A stretch of 64,000 nt of DNA from Trichoplusia ni (Eukaryota; Arthropoda; Insecta; Lepidoptera; Noctuidae): NCBI RefSeq assembly GCF_003590095.1, contig NC_039483.1, forward strand, positions 3,348,001 to 3,412,000. Reading direction: 5' to 3'. The notes beneath the pieces are model-generated. The model had not been told where the DNA came from. It saw nothing but the letters and a program-made list of their open reading frames with translations, and did not search any database. This document shows, piece by piece, positions 1-13,400 of this stretch. Position 1 is the first letter of the stretch. The number at the start of each line of letters is the position of its first letter. The translations under genes were made by a program, and so were the position numbers.

Positions 1-192
1 AATAGTGTAATCACTTTAATTATAATTACATGATTATTTAACGAGTAAACGTGTGATGAGTCAGATGCAGTGAATAACATGCGTGTGCGCATGGTAATGT
101 TAAGTGATGTTACATGTTTGTTATGTTTGATATGAGATACAGCCTAGTGACAGACAGGAGAATAGACAGTGGATTCTTAATATTTTGATTGT

Positions 193-352
193 ATGGATAG
201 CCAAGTGGTAGACACGACGTGTCACTTGTTCGGTTCCCGCGTAGGACAAGCGTTTCTGTGATCTTCAAATCCTTGTTCTCAGTCTGGGAGTCTGTGCATT
301 TTCATAAAAATTTCCGTGACATAACGTGTTCAATTCAAATGCGGGAGTCGTT
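193..352 (+). repeat. tRNA-derived SINE copy (family S)
   Basis: It starts with GGATAGCCAAGTGGTAG (A-box-like), then GTTCGGTTCCCGC (B-box-like), followed by a tRNA-unrelated body with TTGTTCTCAGTCTGGGAG and the end GCGGGAGTCGTT. The same layout recurs at 12350, 18113 and 62564 on the plus strand and, inverted, near 45771 and 50978. It lies in attractin intron sequence just upstream of the first visible exon; the rest of 1-403 shows nothing else. Confidence 0.75.
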
Positions 353-403
353 ACTAAATTTTATAAAGGAGTTACCTATAATAATGTATACGTATGCGTC
401 CAG

Positions 404-3400
404 ACGAGTGCAACGCGGCAGTGGGCGGCGGGTCGTGCACGGCCGGGGGCTGCGCGTGCGCGTGGTCGCGGCGCGGGCGCGCGTGCGGGCGCGAGGCGTG
501 GCGCGCGGGCTGGGCGCCGCCCGCCGCCGCCCCGCACCAGCCGCCGCCCGTCGCCGCGCACCAGCTGCTGCCCTACCAGGGGGACCTGCTCAGGGTCGGC
601 GGGGAGACCTTCGCGCATTCTGACTTTCTCTATAGGTGAGTGTAGTGCTCGAAACGTTGGAGTAATTGGGATGATGCCTAAGACAGGAGTGCCTGAAAAA
701 ATTCGTGAACGATACGATAGTAGTCACGAGTCTAAATAATGAGTATACTGCCAAGAAAAGTTTGTGCTTGTTTGTTAAGGGTAAGGTTAAGGCATAAAAC
801 TTTCGAGCCCAGGCAATATCTTACAAAGCTGGTGCAACATCCACGAATACCAAATTGTATGTTGGTGCAATAAATATATGTGTGGTAAATCATATAACCC
901 CAAGTATTGTGTATTTGATACCTTTTTTCATAAAACATCAAATCAAATTGATATTAAGATATATTATAATTATTTAACAACTTGATAACATAAAAATCTT
1001 ATTCCTGTACCGGTAAAAGCCTAATAATGATGATAACAAAATAACTTAATTTTCTCTTTCCAGATATAAGATAGCGGAGGACAAATGGGAGACAGTGAAC
1101 ACGTACGACAGTCCGGCGGCCAGGTTCGCGCACTCGGCCGTTATGTACGAGCACGAGCTCATCGTGTACGGCGGCGTCGTTATATCTGACGAGCCGGAGA
1201 GGGGGTGAGCAGACGTGATGACTATTTAGTTACTTTGATAGACAGACAAACGGTTCCGTTCCGGTTTGAGGTATGGTTTTATGGCCTAATGCCTCTAAGA
1301 GGCTAAAAACAGAACCTTATTACTGAGGCATCGCTGTCGGCCAGCCGTCCATTACCTCCTGTATCTTATAAAACGTGATAGAATTTTCGCAGATATATAA
1401 CAACAAATAAAGATCAAGGCCTTAAGCATTGGTTGTTGGTATGTTCATGAGTTCGATTATGAACCCAATTGAGTTATAGCCTATAAACAAGCTCCGAAAA
1501 GGTAATTATTTCATCATATAATTTTCTAGTGAGTGCAAATCTTATCAAATGTACCCAAATCTGCCAAGCACACAAAAATGTTTCATAAAATTGGCGTAGG
1601 CGCTTCAGAGATTTTTCTTTCTATAACAATCGATTTTATCGAACATGTCGCACATAATTTACCATCAAAACGTAATAATAATAAACTATATTGAAATCGC
1701 TCAATCCGAGAGTTACGATGCCACAGACAGACAAACATCATATTCACCATAAATCTGAATATTAAACTATATTCTCACATTCATGTTTCCGTTTCCAGCG
1801 GCGGTCTAGCAGGTTTAGAGGGTCGCGCGGGCGAGGTGACCAACGAGGTGTGGCGAGTGCGGCTGAACACGGAGCGGCCGCAGTGGCACAACGCCACGCC
1901 CGTGTCCTGCTCGCCGCACAGGCAGCCGCCGCTCAAACACTGCGGTACGGACACTTACTACTTGCATAGCGCCATCTAGTCTCAAATAAGCAAAACTTTT
2001 ATTATGAATACTGGATGACTGACAAACATACTTATACTAGCTGTTGCTAGTGGTTGCTGCTCGCTGCCCGTGTGCCCGCTTCAAATCGATAATTATTCCC
2101 CGATTTTATTTTCCCATAAAACCGGGATCGAAACTCCTGTTATGTTTTAATCCTGCTTATAAACTATCTATATCCCACCTGCTAGGCAAAGGCCTTCTTC
2201 TCTCTATCTTTGGCCATTTTTAGTCACGAGCCAATTTTATTGTATTTACCCTTCGTATACTTGAACAATGTACAATGACGGACTTACGTCGTCCTTCGCC
2301 AGTTCTCGCCAATTATCGGCTTGAAGCGGCCGAAGATCCGCCTCAACTGTATCACTCCAGCGATACCTGGGTCGGTCAATAGGTCTACGTGTTCATCACT
2401 ATCATCACTAATATTCTTCCGTTCTTTCGATATAAATTACATAGACTTACTTATTCGCTAAGTTAAAGAATACTAATACATAAGATATTTTATTTGTGTT
2501 CCAGGTGGTCTGCACGTGTCTGGTCACACGGCTGTTTTAGTCTACTTAGGTGCTACTAAGAAACCAGTGATGCTCGTGTTTTTCGGGCATTCACCACATT
2601 ATGGATATCTACATTTAGTGCAGGTTAGTATTACATATTTTAATAGCCATTTATATAGCTATAATACATTGATATTACTGTTATTCTGAATACATAACGA
2701 ATTATTTGTAAATCCAATTAATTCTCTTTCGATTCTGGGATAGAGACATATTTTTTTAGTATAAAAATAAGTAGGTAGTCAAAAGTTTTTCTGCAATTGA
2801 AAAATTAATACTATGGCTAATGGCCATCAGTAACTGTAGTTTACTATTTTTGAATGGTTAATGGTGACTAATGCGGTGTTATTGTTTATTGGTCACCGGT
2901 CACCGATTTATTGGCCAGTGACAGGTGATTGTGTATGTTTAAAGAACACATAACAAATACTTGTGTCATCCACGAGTCTTGAGTCTGAACTTAAGAGCCA
3001 TTTCACAAAATGATTGCGCTCAAGTTTAGGCAAAAGAGTGCGTCATTGTCTATGTGTGCGTAGCGAGTCACACGAATGCAATATAAACAGTGTAACATGA
3101 GCGTCAAGACCGACGAAACAATCTTGAGCCGTTATCGTAATGATTTGGTTAATTTTAAAAATTGAATATTTTATTTAGCGTAATGCAGATTTTTACATAG
3201 TTTAATAAAAAAAACACTGATATTTGAAATATTTAATAAAAAAATGATGCTTATAAAAAAAAGGGTAAAATAGAACACGGGGTGGATGTACAATGGGATA
3301 GATTCGAAACAAACTCTATGAATGTGTGATTAAAAACTAAATAAATATTTGCCGTAAAGGCATTGATCTTGCCTTTCTAGGATCGATGATTTCCGGCAAC

Positions 3401-6400
3401 AAGCAGTCTTGATAAAACCGAATCAATTTTGGTAACATTTGTTCCTGCCAAAAAACATCGTCCTTTTCTACCCTTACTACCTTCAACGGAAATTCAGGAC
3501 CTGTCCATACAGCAAATACACATATATTTTTTTTCGCTATGTGCAGCTGTCCCTGAACTTGGTAGTACCAGTCATGGTTTTTATTCATTTCAATTCTAAA
3601 CTGGCTTGTTTTTCTTAAACATTTTAGTTTTTTATCAAGCAAGGCGGTGTCAGGATCGATTCCAAAAAGTGAGCTTGGACATTTCACTTCCACTAAGCCT
3701 TCATTGCAGAATCCATCAGGCGTCGCGCCTAAATAAAAATACTCTTCATCTATAAAAAGACCACATTTCTCTATGTTCAAATTTTCTTGAACACCAAGTT
3801 GAGCCAAAGCCTTTTGTTCATTATCCCTACCATGTTTAATAGAGGTAATGTGGTCCAGGTTGTATTGATATAAAATTGATTTTACCAGGGGAGCCGAGTT
3901 TTGGTTCGGTCGCCTTTTACAAATTTTAGCAAAGGTTGATGCAGTAAGTATACACCTTCTAAGCTCTAACCATAACGAGCTTTCTGCTTGCAGAACCGTA
4001 GCTCTCTCAATCTCATGGCGGTTTGAGGCCTGTTCCTTTAAATTGTTTAAAAACAATACTTTGCCTCGCTCATAGTCCGTGATGTCCATATCTGGTCTTT
4101 CACAATCCTTGCCGTAATGAGCATCTGGGTTAAAATTAATTTTTTTGCGAGCTGTACCTGCGCGAGTTTTTACTTCCCGTGTATTTTTTAAATGTTTTCT
4201 GGTTTCTAGTAATTTTAATGATTTTCCTGGACTAATATTACAAATCGATTTATAAAATGTATATTGTGGCATACCGGTGTTAAAAGATACAACTGCGGCA
4301 TAGCATCGGGTAGTGTAGGAATCCTTCAGTGAAAAATTTACACGTTTCCCACCTACCATTTTAGCCACAATGCTATTAAATTGTTCAGCGCGATTATTCG
4401 TATAAGCATGCAAAAGGCTTCGGGAATTAAAAGCAAGTTGAGATACGTTCTTTTTAAACTTCAAGAATAAAGTTGGTATTTGTGGGATTAGATTGAGTTC
4501 TTTTTTGCGTTCTTCTGTGCAATAATAACTGGCACAACTTGCATGGTTCCCAAATATGTGTAGAGGACTATTTAATATATCTTTTTGAAGGTTCTCAATT
4601 TTTAAAGAATGTGAACTATTATCTTTTTGCCTTTGTCTAATAGCAGCACGAACAGCTGTGCGTAATCTTTTTAGTCGGTCCATATTTAAAAGTTTCCGTT
4701 CGTTCAGAGGAATAGTGGTATCCTTTTGCAGAAGTATATTTTTTCCATTATAGTTTCGCAACAGATGGTTTGTGCACTCAATTTTTTGAATAGGGATATC
4801 CGGGTATGGTCGACTCTCCAATATACTTTTATAGGTGCTAGAATCACCATCTGCAATTAGTATGTTGTAAATTAAATTTCTCTCTTTAATGGAAGTTTTA
4901 AAACCTTCAACTAATATAGCTTGCTCCATGCTGGTTGCAGATCCGAAATGGTTTTTTGTGCATTTATGGGCTTTTGTTGGCTGATTCGTTTTTGTAGCTC
5001 TGGCGCAAATGACACAATATTTATTGCGAACCCCAATGTATAGCACTTTACCACTATATTCTCCAATTATAGCTGCAACACCAGACAGGCCAGAATAATT
5101 ATTTTTATAGGAGCGTTTTCCCCAACAGGCATCAGCTTCGACCGGTATCATTGCTATACCTGCAGTGCTAACATCGCCGCGTGATTTTGCCACTTCAACT
5201 TCCTGTTTAGCAGCATTTATCATGGTTTCTTCGGCCGCAGTCTTCCACATCTCGGAAATATCATCATGTTTTTTGCTGTATAATCGAAACGGCATTGTAG
5301 GTAAATCCATCGAAGCAGTGATTTCATTTAGGTTAGACAGACCAATTCCCGTAATTATTGAACCTGACACCGCCGCTGCATTGAGATCAAGTCTTGCTTC
5401 AGTGTTGGTACTGTCCGAGGTATTTAGAATAAATCTAGACCCACACATTGTACACTTCAAGGCAAATTTGGATATGAGACCCACCTGTTTCTCTTTACTT
5501 ATTTTTATGTAGTTTAATTTGCAACCAAATTTTTCACTGTGTTCGCTTATAGTAATTAATTGATTCCAGAAGTATTGAAAATCAATTATCCTTCTTCCAT
5601 CAACTATGAAATCGTCCTAAAAAAAAGTTACATATTTATAATTAATTATAAAACATCGCATTTCATCGTTCATCGTCAAATAAATGAAGTAATAATAATG
5701 AGAACCAAAAATATTTACGTTTGAGTCTGAAAGTTTCATTGATTCATCTAAGTCTCCAGGGGCTGCCGCATCATGTTCATTCTCCTAAAAAAATTAAAAT
5801 AATGATTTAAAGACTATGTATAAACTGTGCTGAACTCTTTCGAAATTAAATGTCAAAATGTCACGTACAATTACTGTCAACGAATCTGCATTATCACTTG
5901 GTCGGCTAGTACTTGGCACAGGATCAGGTATAAAAGTGCTACCCTCTTCCATGCGGTTTAGATGATTTCTATTTCTAAAATGAGAACAAAATAACTACTA
6001 ATGTCCGATATCTACATATAAATCAATCTTAAATATTTAAAAAATAAATATATTTTACCAGACAACTGATATACCCACTTAGTTATTACAAACAATATAG
6101 ATAAAAAATAAAACTGTGGATATCTACCTCGCTTCTGTTGCTTGCTTTAAAGCTGCAGAGTTATCTCGTTTCTTTTGTTTTACACAACGGTACACATAAT
6201 CCTTGCGCCCCATTTCTAAATTAATAAAACAAAAATATATAATTATTTTACAAAACAGACACTTAATAATATTTGAAAACAAACAAAATCTTACCTTACA
6301 AATAAAAAATACCAAGCGGATCAAAATTATGTGGTCGCAGTATAATATTCACTTTTTTCGAGAGTTCCCGTAAATCGGAACGACGGAAAAAATGGCACAG

Positions 6401-9400
6401 GTCCTTCCTCGGCGGGCGCTCGCGCTGTACTGATCGGTGCGCACTTGCGTTTAGTAATTTATTGTGATTTAGACTGATGTTCAAATTGATATTTTGACAA
6501 ATTTTATGCAAATATTGTCAAAATAACTATAGGGTTCGATTCTCTAAAGAACATAGATTATTTCGGAATAATTTTATTTTTATAATTACTTCGTATTTCA
6601 ACCAAAAAACACGTTTAAAAAACCAAATAAAAGTGAAAAATTGGTCGAAGAATTTATTTTTTTACTCATTAATGGTAATAAAATTCAGGAATCTATTTCA
6701 TTAAACGTCTACAAAAATATATGTCTGACCCTGTATGTATTTTTTTAAGTTTCATTTATGAGTATTACTAGCTTTTGCCCGCGACTTCGTTCGCGTGGAA
6801 CAGTGACTTCCGGCAGATTTTTGGTTTTACTCACATAGTTCCCGATCTCGCGGGATTTTTGAGAAGTTCCCGCTCCCGCAGGATTTTTGGGATAAAAACT
6901 ATCCTATGTCCAACCAAATGCGTGTAACGAAACCATAGCGCGATCTATTTCGATCCCAACGCCATCTATCGACCATAGTGACAACTCGGATTATTTATCT
7001 ATACTCCGTTCGGGCATTTTCTTTGTACTAAAAGTAGTATTATATTTTTTATATGTTATTTTATTATTTTTTTCATACCTTTTTACTATTTATTTACTTT
7101 TTTCCGATGAATTAAAACAACATGAACCGAACTCGTGTAACGATCGACACCATTGCGCGTAGTACTAATAGAATTATCTATACTCCGTTAGAGCATTTTC
7201 TTTGTAGTAAAACTTTTATTATATTAATATTATTTTTTTTACACCTTTTTACTGTTTATTTACATTTTTCTGATGGATTTTCCGATGAATTAAAACAATA
7301 ACATGAACCGAACACGTGTAATGACACCATTGCGCGATTAACGCCATCTATCTACGGAGCATAGGAACAGCTCGACATTTGACCAATAGATGGCACTATT
7401 ATATAGTATGTCCGTAATAAATTTTATTTTTTATTTTTATTTTTTGTAATAAAAACTATCCTATGTCCTTTCTCAAGTTTCAAACTATGTCTGTACCAAA
7501 TTTCACACAAATCGGTTCAGTAGTTTAGGCGTGAAGAAAAGACAGACAGACAGACAGAAAGACAGACAGACAGACAGAGTTACTTTCGCATTTATAATAT
7601 TAGTTTGGATTGATAGATTCAGGACTCCGAAGTTGACTCTGCGGCTATTTTTCAGTAAAATGGTTGTGGGAGATGGGTCATTACAAATAAAACAAAGCGA
7701 TTTTAGTAAATGTGTTTCATTAAACGTCAATATAAAAGATTAACCTACATTTTATATTCGTTCAATAAATTCTAGGTATTGCCTAAGATGGTAATGTAGA
7801 AGCTCAAAGTCTTAACAATTCGGGAAAAAATGTGAAATGGCTCTTAAAGGTTTGAGAAATGCCTCGCGACAAAAGGTTCAAATTCCTTACTTTGGGAGTC
7901 ATCATGCGCCTAGCCTTTTACCCAACTACGTTTGGAGTTTGGGTGGTATGTTGTTATGTGTATGTGTTACGTGCACTGGGTGGTATATTGTAAGTCGTTA
8001 TGTGCAATAGCACGTTGTATATGGCCTGTGCCCTGCGCAGGAGTACTACGTGGAGGAGGGCGTGTGGGCAGTGGCGCGCACGCGCGGCTGGGCGGCGCGC
8101 GCGGGCTTCGCGCACGCGGCCGCCTGGGACCCGCTCAGCCGCCGCGTGCTGCTGCACGGCGGCCTCGTGTCCGAGTCCGAAGCCACGCAGGTACCTCGAC
8201 CCGTCACACATCATCATCATCATTATCAGCTCATATTCGTTCAGTACTGGACATAGGTCCAGTTGTGATTGTACGCCATCGGGATATGTCTTCGGCTGCT
8301 CACCACTGATACTTAGTGCATGTTTGTGAAACCCACCGCTACACAAGGATTAAATTCTTGAGATTAAAAAAAATACTCACCTTAAAACACTGTTTAGTCC
8401 CTCAGACAGGTTTCTAAAAATATCGAATAATCTACTAATTTAACTTCATTATTATATTACTTTAAAAGTAAGGATGATAGCATGAAGAAAGGTATGGTAG
8501 TGAGGCCGGCTAGTAGAAACCGTACTCGTAAGTGTTGTTGCACGAGATATAAAATCACTGTATTCTCTTAATTTTTTGTTTTCAAGATAAAAATACGTGT
8601 ATATAATTTCCGCAGGCCCCGTCGGCTTCCCTGTTCGAGTACGATCCTGAGTTAAGACTGTGGCGCCCTCTACAATCGGCGCCAACACCTAGATACTTAC
8701 ACACTGCCACTTTTATTACTCCAGGTAAGAAAATTGTGGAACTCATCCAATATTAGATTTAATCTGTCTATGTTATCTGTTAAAATTGTCTATGACTTGC
8801 TCTTGTCTATTGTCGTACTTACGCTTTTCTTTTTTGTTCAACGTTCGAGGTCTTTCAAATAAAACTCATATACTTTATTATTTACAACAATCATGCAGTA
8901 AAATTTCCTTTTTATTTTTTTATTTATTGGATTAAAATTGTTCAACGTTCGAGGTCTTTCAAATAAAACTCGTTACTTATTATTTACAACAATCACGCAG
9001 TAAAATTTCCTTTTTATTTTTTTATTTATTGGATTAAAATTGTATAAAATAAAGAAGATATAAAAAGCCTAAAGCTTTAAATAGAATTAATGACAGTATT
9101 ACTATATTAAATAATAGTATATAAGGAAGCGTTCTTCCTCTCTCTTAGAAATGTACTATGCCCTACAGGGTCCATAATTGCGCACCTATATAACCTACCA
9201 ACTATTAATGTACATTATGGAAGCAATGAAGATTGAGTATTCAACGAGATAATAAGACAGTGCTATTATACTTCACGATTCTTAGGGAGCATTCAAGTAT
9301 TACGTAACGCAATTTAGGGTTTTAGGGGGAGGGGGGTTTTTGAAACCGTTACGGTGCGTTACAAGGGCGGCAGGGGGTGTTTAAACAACGCGTTACGTTA

Positions 9401-10495
9401 CTTTTTCTATTCAAATATATCACCGCAACCCTATTCGTCTATGTTTTGCGGCGAAAATTTAAAATCTAACGTCACGTTCTGGGATTTGGGGTACAGAAAA
9501 ACGTTATGATTCGTAACATAGGGGAGAGGGGGCGTCTAAAACCTACAAGAATTACGTTACGTAATACTTGAACCCTCCCCTACTAAAATAATAAATAGAC
9601 CCCTTACCGAGATCCCTGTCGCCACTTCTTATTGACGTCGTAATGTTGTGTCCTCAGGTATAATGCTGGTGTTCGGCGGCAACGCGCACAACGACAGCGC
9701 GGCGGCCCTCGTGGCCAACCCGGCCGCCTCCAAGTGCTACTCGGCGGGGGCGCTGCTGTACGATGTCAGGTGAGATGTGGGTCTGTTTGTGTCAGTCCAG
9801 CAGGGAAGGAGAAAGGTTTTGTGTAGGTGGTGTTGATTGAATTGAAGAAAAAGACTCCTCAACTTCTAAACAGCTCGACCAATATTTATTTAATATGGAA
9901 CACTTTCACATAATTCACTCTGAATAGAAAACAAACTAAATTGAAATCGCTCAATCGTTTCGGGTGCCACAGGCAGACAGACATATCAATCTTATGACAC
10001 TCGAATAAACTTATTTTATAATAGGTATATATTTATGAGGTTGAATTAAAGGCTGTATAAGGGGCCTACCGCCGGGGTCTTAAAATAATTGTTTTGCTAT
10101 TATGAAATAGAGATTCCGCTATTTACCGTGTATTGCGCTGTCACGCTTTCTCAACCATAATAATGTTGACCTGTGAGTGTCGATCATGGCTCCTGTAAAA
10201 AAGAGTAAATTACTTGAAGGGTGTTTCACAGCTAAGCGATTTGTTCCAGAATCGACGCGCTCTGGGTTGAACCCCTACAGCATTAGGCTGTCTGTCTGAC
10301 TGACGTATTGGTATCTACAGTTATGTCTATAGGTAACTGTCAGTATCTTCTGACGAAATTAAATTTAGTCAACATGTTTATGTATAGATGCGGCGTGTGG
10401 TACACGGCGGCAGGAGCGCGTGGGGCCGCCCGGGCTGCTCACGCGGCCGCGCCCATCACTCTGCGGGATAGGAAGGCTGTGTTCATTCATGCTGG
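404..10495 (+). CDS. dsd: Attractin exons 1-8 in window: cysteine-rich segment and kelch propeller
   Basis: The exon at 404-635 starts with a cysteine-rich stretch (ECNAAVGGGSC) and runs into the first kelch blade (LLRVGGETFAHSDFLYR). Kelch signatures follow: RFAHSAVMYEHELIVYGG in 1064-1204, NEVWRVRLN in 1799-1944, VSGHTAVLVY and MLVFFGHSPHYGYL in 2505-2623, ARAGFAHAAAWDP with LLHGG in 8041-8190, PRYLHTATFI in 8616-8724 and IMLVFGGNAHND in 9658-9769. These match the blade pattern of an HxA turn followed by a GG pair. The exon 10388-10495 opens with CGVWYTAAG and completes the propeller. The intron 2624-8040 is long because a transposon (2991-7847) sits in it. In the family the propeller is extracellular. 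Confidence 0.88.
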
Positions 10496-13400
10496 GTGAG
10501 GACTACTGGACTGTAGATGATGAGATAAAATCATAGTGTAATATAATGTCTAATTGTTTTCTCAGAAATTAAATACTTATTAACAGTTGGGTTTGTAACA
10601 AAGCTACAGCGTGCTATTTTGTGAAGTTTGTTGCGTCGTTTCTTTACAGCTAGAGCACTTAGGAAGCGGTGAAGGTTGGGCGATACGGGGAGCGTTCTGT
10701 GTAACTATGACGTTCAATTGAATAAACGATTACGATTTATTAAAAAAAAGCGACTGAAGCACATAGGGTTCGACCAATTTTTATCCATCGTTCCCCTGTC
10801 TTTATCCCAATTATTTTATGTCGGCGTAATACGTCTTTGGCTTCTAGACCTTTTTATCTTACGTCATCTCACAAGATACACTCTTTGCAGCCATATTGAC
10901 TTTTATATAATCAATCCAACTTATTGATCAAATTTAATGAAGCAATCAAAGGCAAACTGACTGATTACATAAAAGCCAAAAAGATTAGTCGTAGTGACTC
11001 TTTCGAAGCAATTAATGAAAAAAAAATAAGCTTGCTTGTCGGTAATCAAATACACAATATATTGTATATGGAGACCCTTCTCAAGCAATCAATTAAAAAA
11101 ATATTTTACGTTATAAATAGTATTTGATTGGCAGTTTCGACGGGCGCCTCCGCGGCGACGCGCTGGTGTTCGAGGCGGGCGCGGCGTGCTCCCGCCACGG
11201 CGCGGAGGCCGCGTGCCTGCAGGCCGCGCGCGCCGCCGCCACCGCCTGCGTCTGGCGCGCCGCCGACGCCAAGTGCTTGCCGGTATGGGCATACGCATAC
11301 GACAAGCATTTGTGTGACCCACGAATGTTTGTTCTGAGTCTGGGTGTATTGTGCATGGGATTTGAATGTTTGTCCGCGACACAAGGTTTAAACTCCTCAC
11401 TGCGGGAGTCGTTTTTTTTTTAAATGCCTAGTGTTGAGTCCAAAGGACTGCCAAGATAAAGGTTTTGAGTTCGATCCCAAGGCCTTTTCGAATGTTGTGT
11501 GCGTTTTAGAATGAATATCATAATCATACTCATATTATTTGTTTGCGTAAAACAATATATAAAATAGGTGTTTCAAAATATCTTATAGCTATATACAACT
11601 GTGGACCCTTCCACACACTAACCTTACTTGTACGTATGTGCCTGTTTCTGTCCTGTGTATGAATACTTATTTGTTTTCAGTTAGAAGAAGTGGGCTGGAA
11701 GGAGTCCTTCGACGGCACGGTGAAAGCGTGTCTCGCGGAACCTAGGTTTGGTAAGGGTAAGCATACTTTAAATATTAAATATATGTATTATATTCAACAT
11801 CACGACAAATTCACTGAGCATGACAAGGTGCGGTATCGATCCCCGCGGAAATAAGCATTATGTGATCCAAGAAAGAAAGGGTTACTAGAGCTTAGTACAT
11901 TGCTTTTCATTATTAACTTCAATTTTTGGCTATTCTTATTATTCAGCCCAGTTATGTAAACCGTCTGTCTCATTTATCTTCGAGCAGACTGTTTCAGTCT
12001 GCTTGCGACCACTACCAGCCCTACGTGGGCCTCAATTCCACTGTATTTACAATTGCTGAACAAATTTAAAATTTAATACAATTTTCATTCATTCATCGAT
12101 CAATATAAATAGCGATACCTCAAACCCGCACTTGTATTCGAGATCGCCCGACCACTACGTTATCGATAAACATTAGTATTATATTTATTTATTTATTTAT
12201 TCAAAACAAAGGCATACAATTATAGTCAAAAAAATCGCCAAACTGTATAACAGTTTGTTGGCGATAATAACGCTTATTTTTACATAGTATTGTGTACCTA
12301 CACTATTTCGATATATATATCGATATATAACTATTATATTCCATCCGACTGCATGGATAGCCGAGTGGTTGAGGTCATACCAAACCCACTGAGCGCGACG
12401 TGTCGCTGGTTCGATCCACGCGTAGGACAAGATTTTGTCTGATCCACGAAAGCTTGTCCCGAGTCTGGATGTCTTTGTGCATGTGGATTGAATATTTGTG
12501 GAACCCCCCGCGACACAAGGATTAAATTCGGGAGTCTTTTTAATAAAAAAACCATTAGAATAATAACTATGTATATTGTAGACGAGCGTCGTTGTGCGAG
12601 CGCGGAGTCGTGCGGGGCGTGTACGGCGGCCCGCTGCGCCTGGTGCGGGGCCTGCTACCCGTCTGCTATGTACTGCGTGAGGCATACCCATCAGGTACGG
12701 ACTCTACTTACATTAATTAACATTTTCAGGTGAATAAAAAAAAGGAGCGTCTCAATTCTTCCCTGTTTTGTTGTTTTTTTTTTTAAGTTTTTTACCTCAA
12801 AAGCTGGGACTGTTGTTGATTCTATTTTTTATATAATGTGAATAACTGTCATTTGGTCCAATAAAAGTTTCATCAAGTTTGGATCGGTACTTTTTTTTCT
12901 GAAGACGTTTTTGTTGCTAAAACAATATTGTATAATGTATATAAAGTTACGGTTATTTTTTGTCTGTGGGGTGAATAAGTGTCAAAATTAGATTTTAAGT
13001 ATACTTAAAGGTTAATCAAGTTTCACACAAGCAGAAGCTCTTAAAAAATATAGTGTTTTTGAACAGTATTCATTCACACATTTTCTATTAAATCTAACTA
13101 CACATTTGTTGTAACAGATGGCGCTGTCAATAGACGAGTGTGGGTCGGACAGCGAGTCTCCGCGCGAGGCTTGCGGCCGATACCACTCCTGCGCAGCTTG
13201 TTTAGCCCACCAACACCATCATACACATGTATGTTGTATTATTATCATTATAGCTAGAAGTGAAAGAGTATTGGAGTTTGAACTTTGTTTTAAAGGGCAT
13301 AAGATGCAAATCCAAGCGATCGCTGCTTGTGATTTATTACTTTTTTGTAAATTTCTTGATTTAATTCTTATACCAATATAGGTATATTTTTTATGTAATC

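Larger units (their letters stand above)
2991..7847 (-). mobile_element. TTAA-bounded DNA transposon encoding a transposase-YqaJ fusion
   Basis: The element lies inside attractin intron 4 (as seen in this window). Its ends are TTAA-GAGCCATTTCACA at 2991-3007 and the exact inverse, TGTGAAATGGCTC-TTAA, at 7831-7847, so 13-bp terminal inverted repeats are flanked by TTAA. Between them is one minus-strand gene of five exons (3337-6213) with no stop codon. A second repeat is nested at about 6766-7604 in the upstream part. TTAA duplications are known for piggyBac and Kolobok superfamilies; classical Mutator elements make longer ones. The short repeats could in principle match by chance, but they bracket the transposase at a sensible distance on both sides. 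Confidence 0.72.

Noticed and set aside
3337..5484. Single-exon 715-residue reading of the transposase
   Set aside because: The Met at 5484 is internal. Coding continues upstream to a splice acceptor, and four exons join in phase to an N terminus at 6213.
3337..6213. Phage or bacterial origin because of the YqaJ domain
   Set aside because: The gene has introns, poly(A)-like signals and a eukaryotic DDE transposase part, and sits in a transposon within a host intron. Domain similarity alone does not show recent transfer.
7531..7743. 70-75-residue frames with alternating basic or Cys/Leu repeats
   Set aside because: They are readings of the GACA microsatellite at the end of a dispersed repeat.
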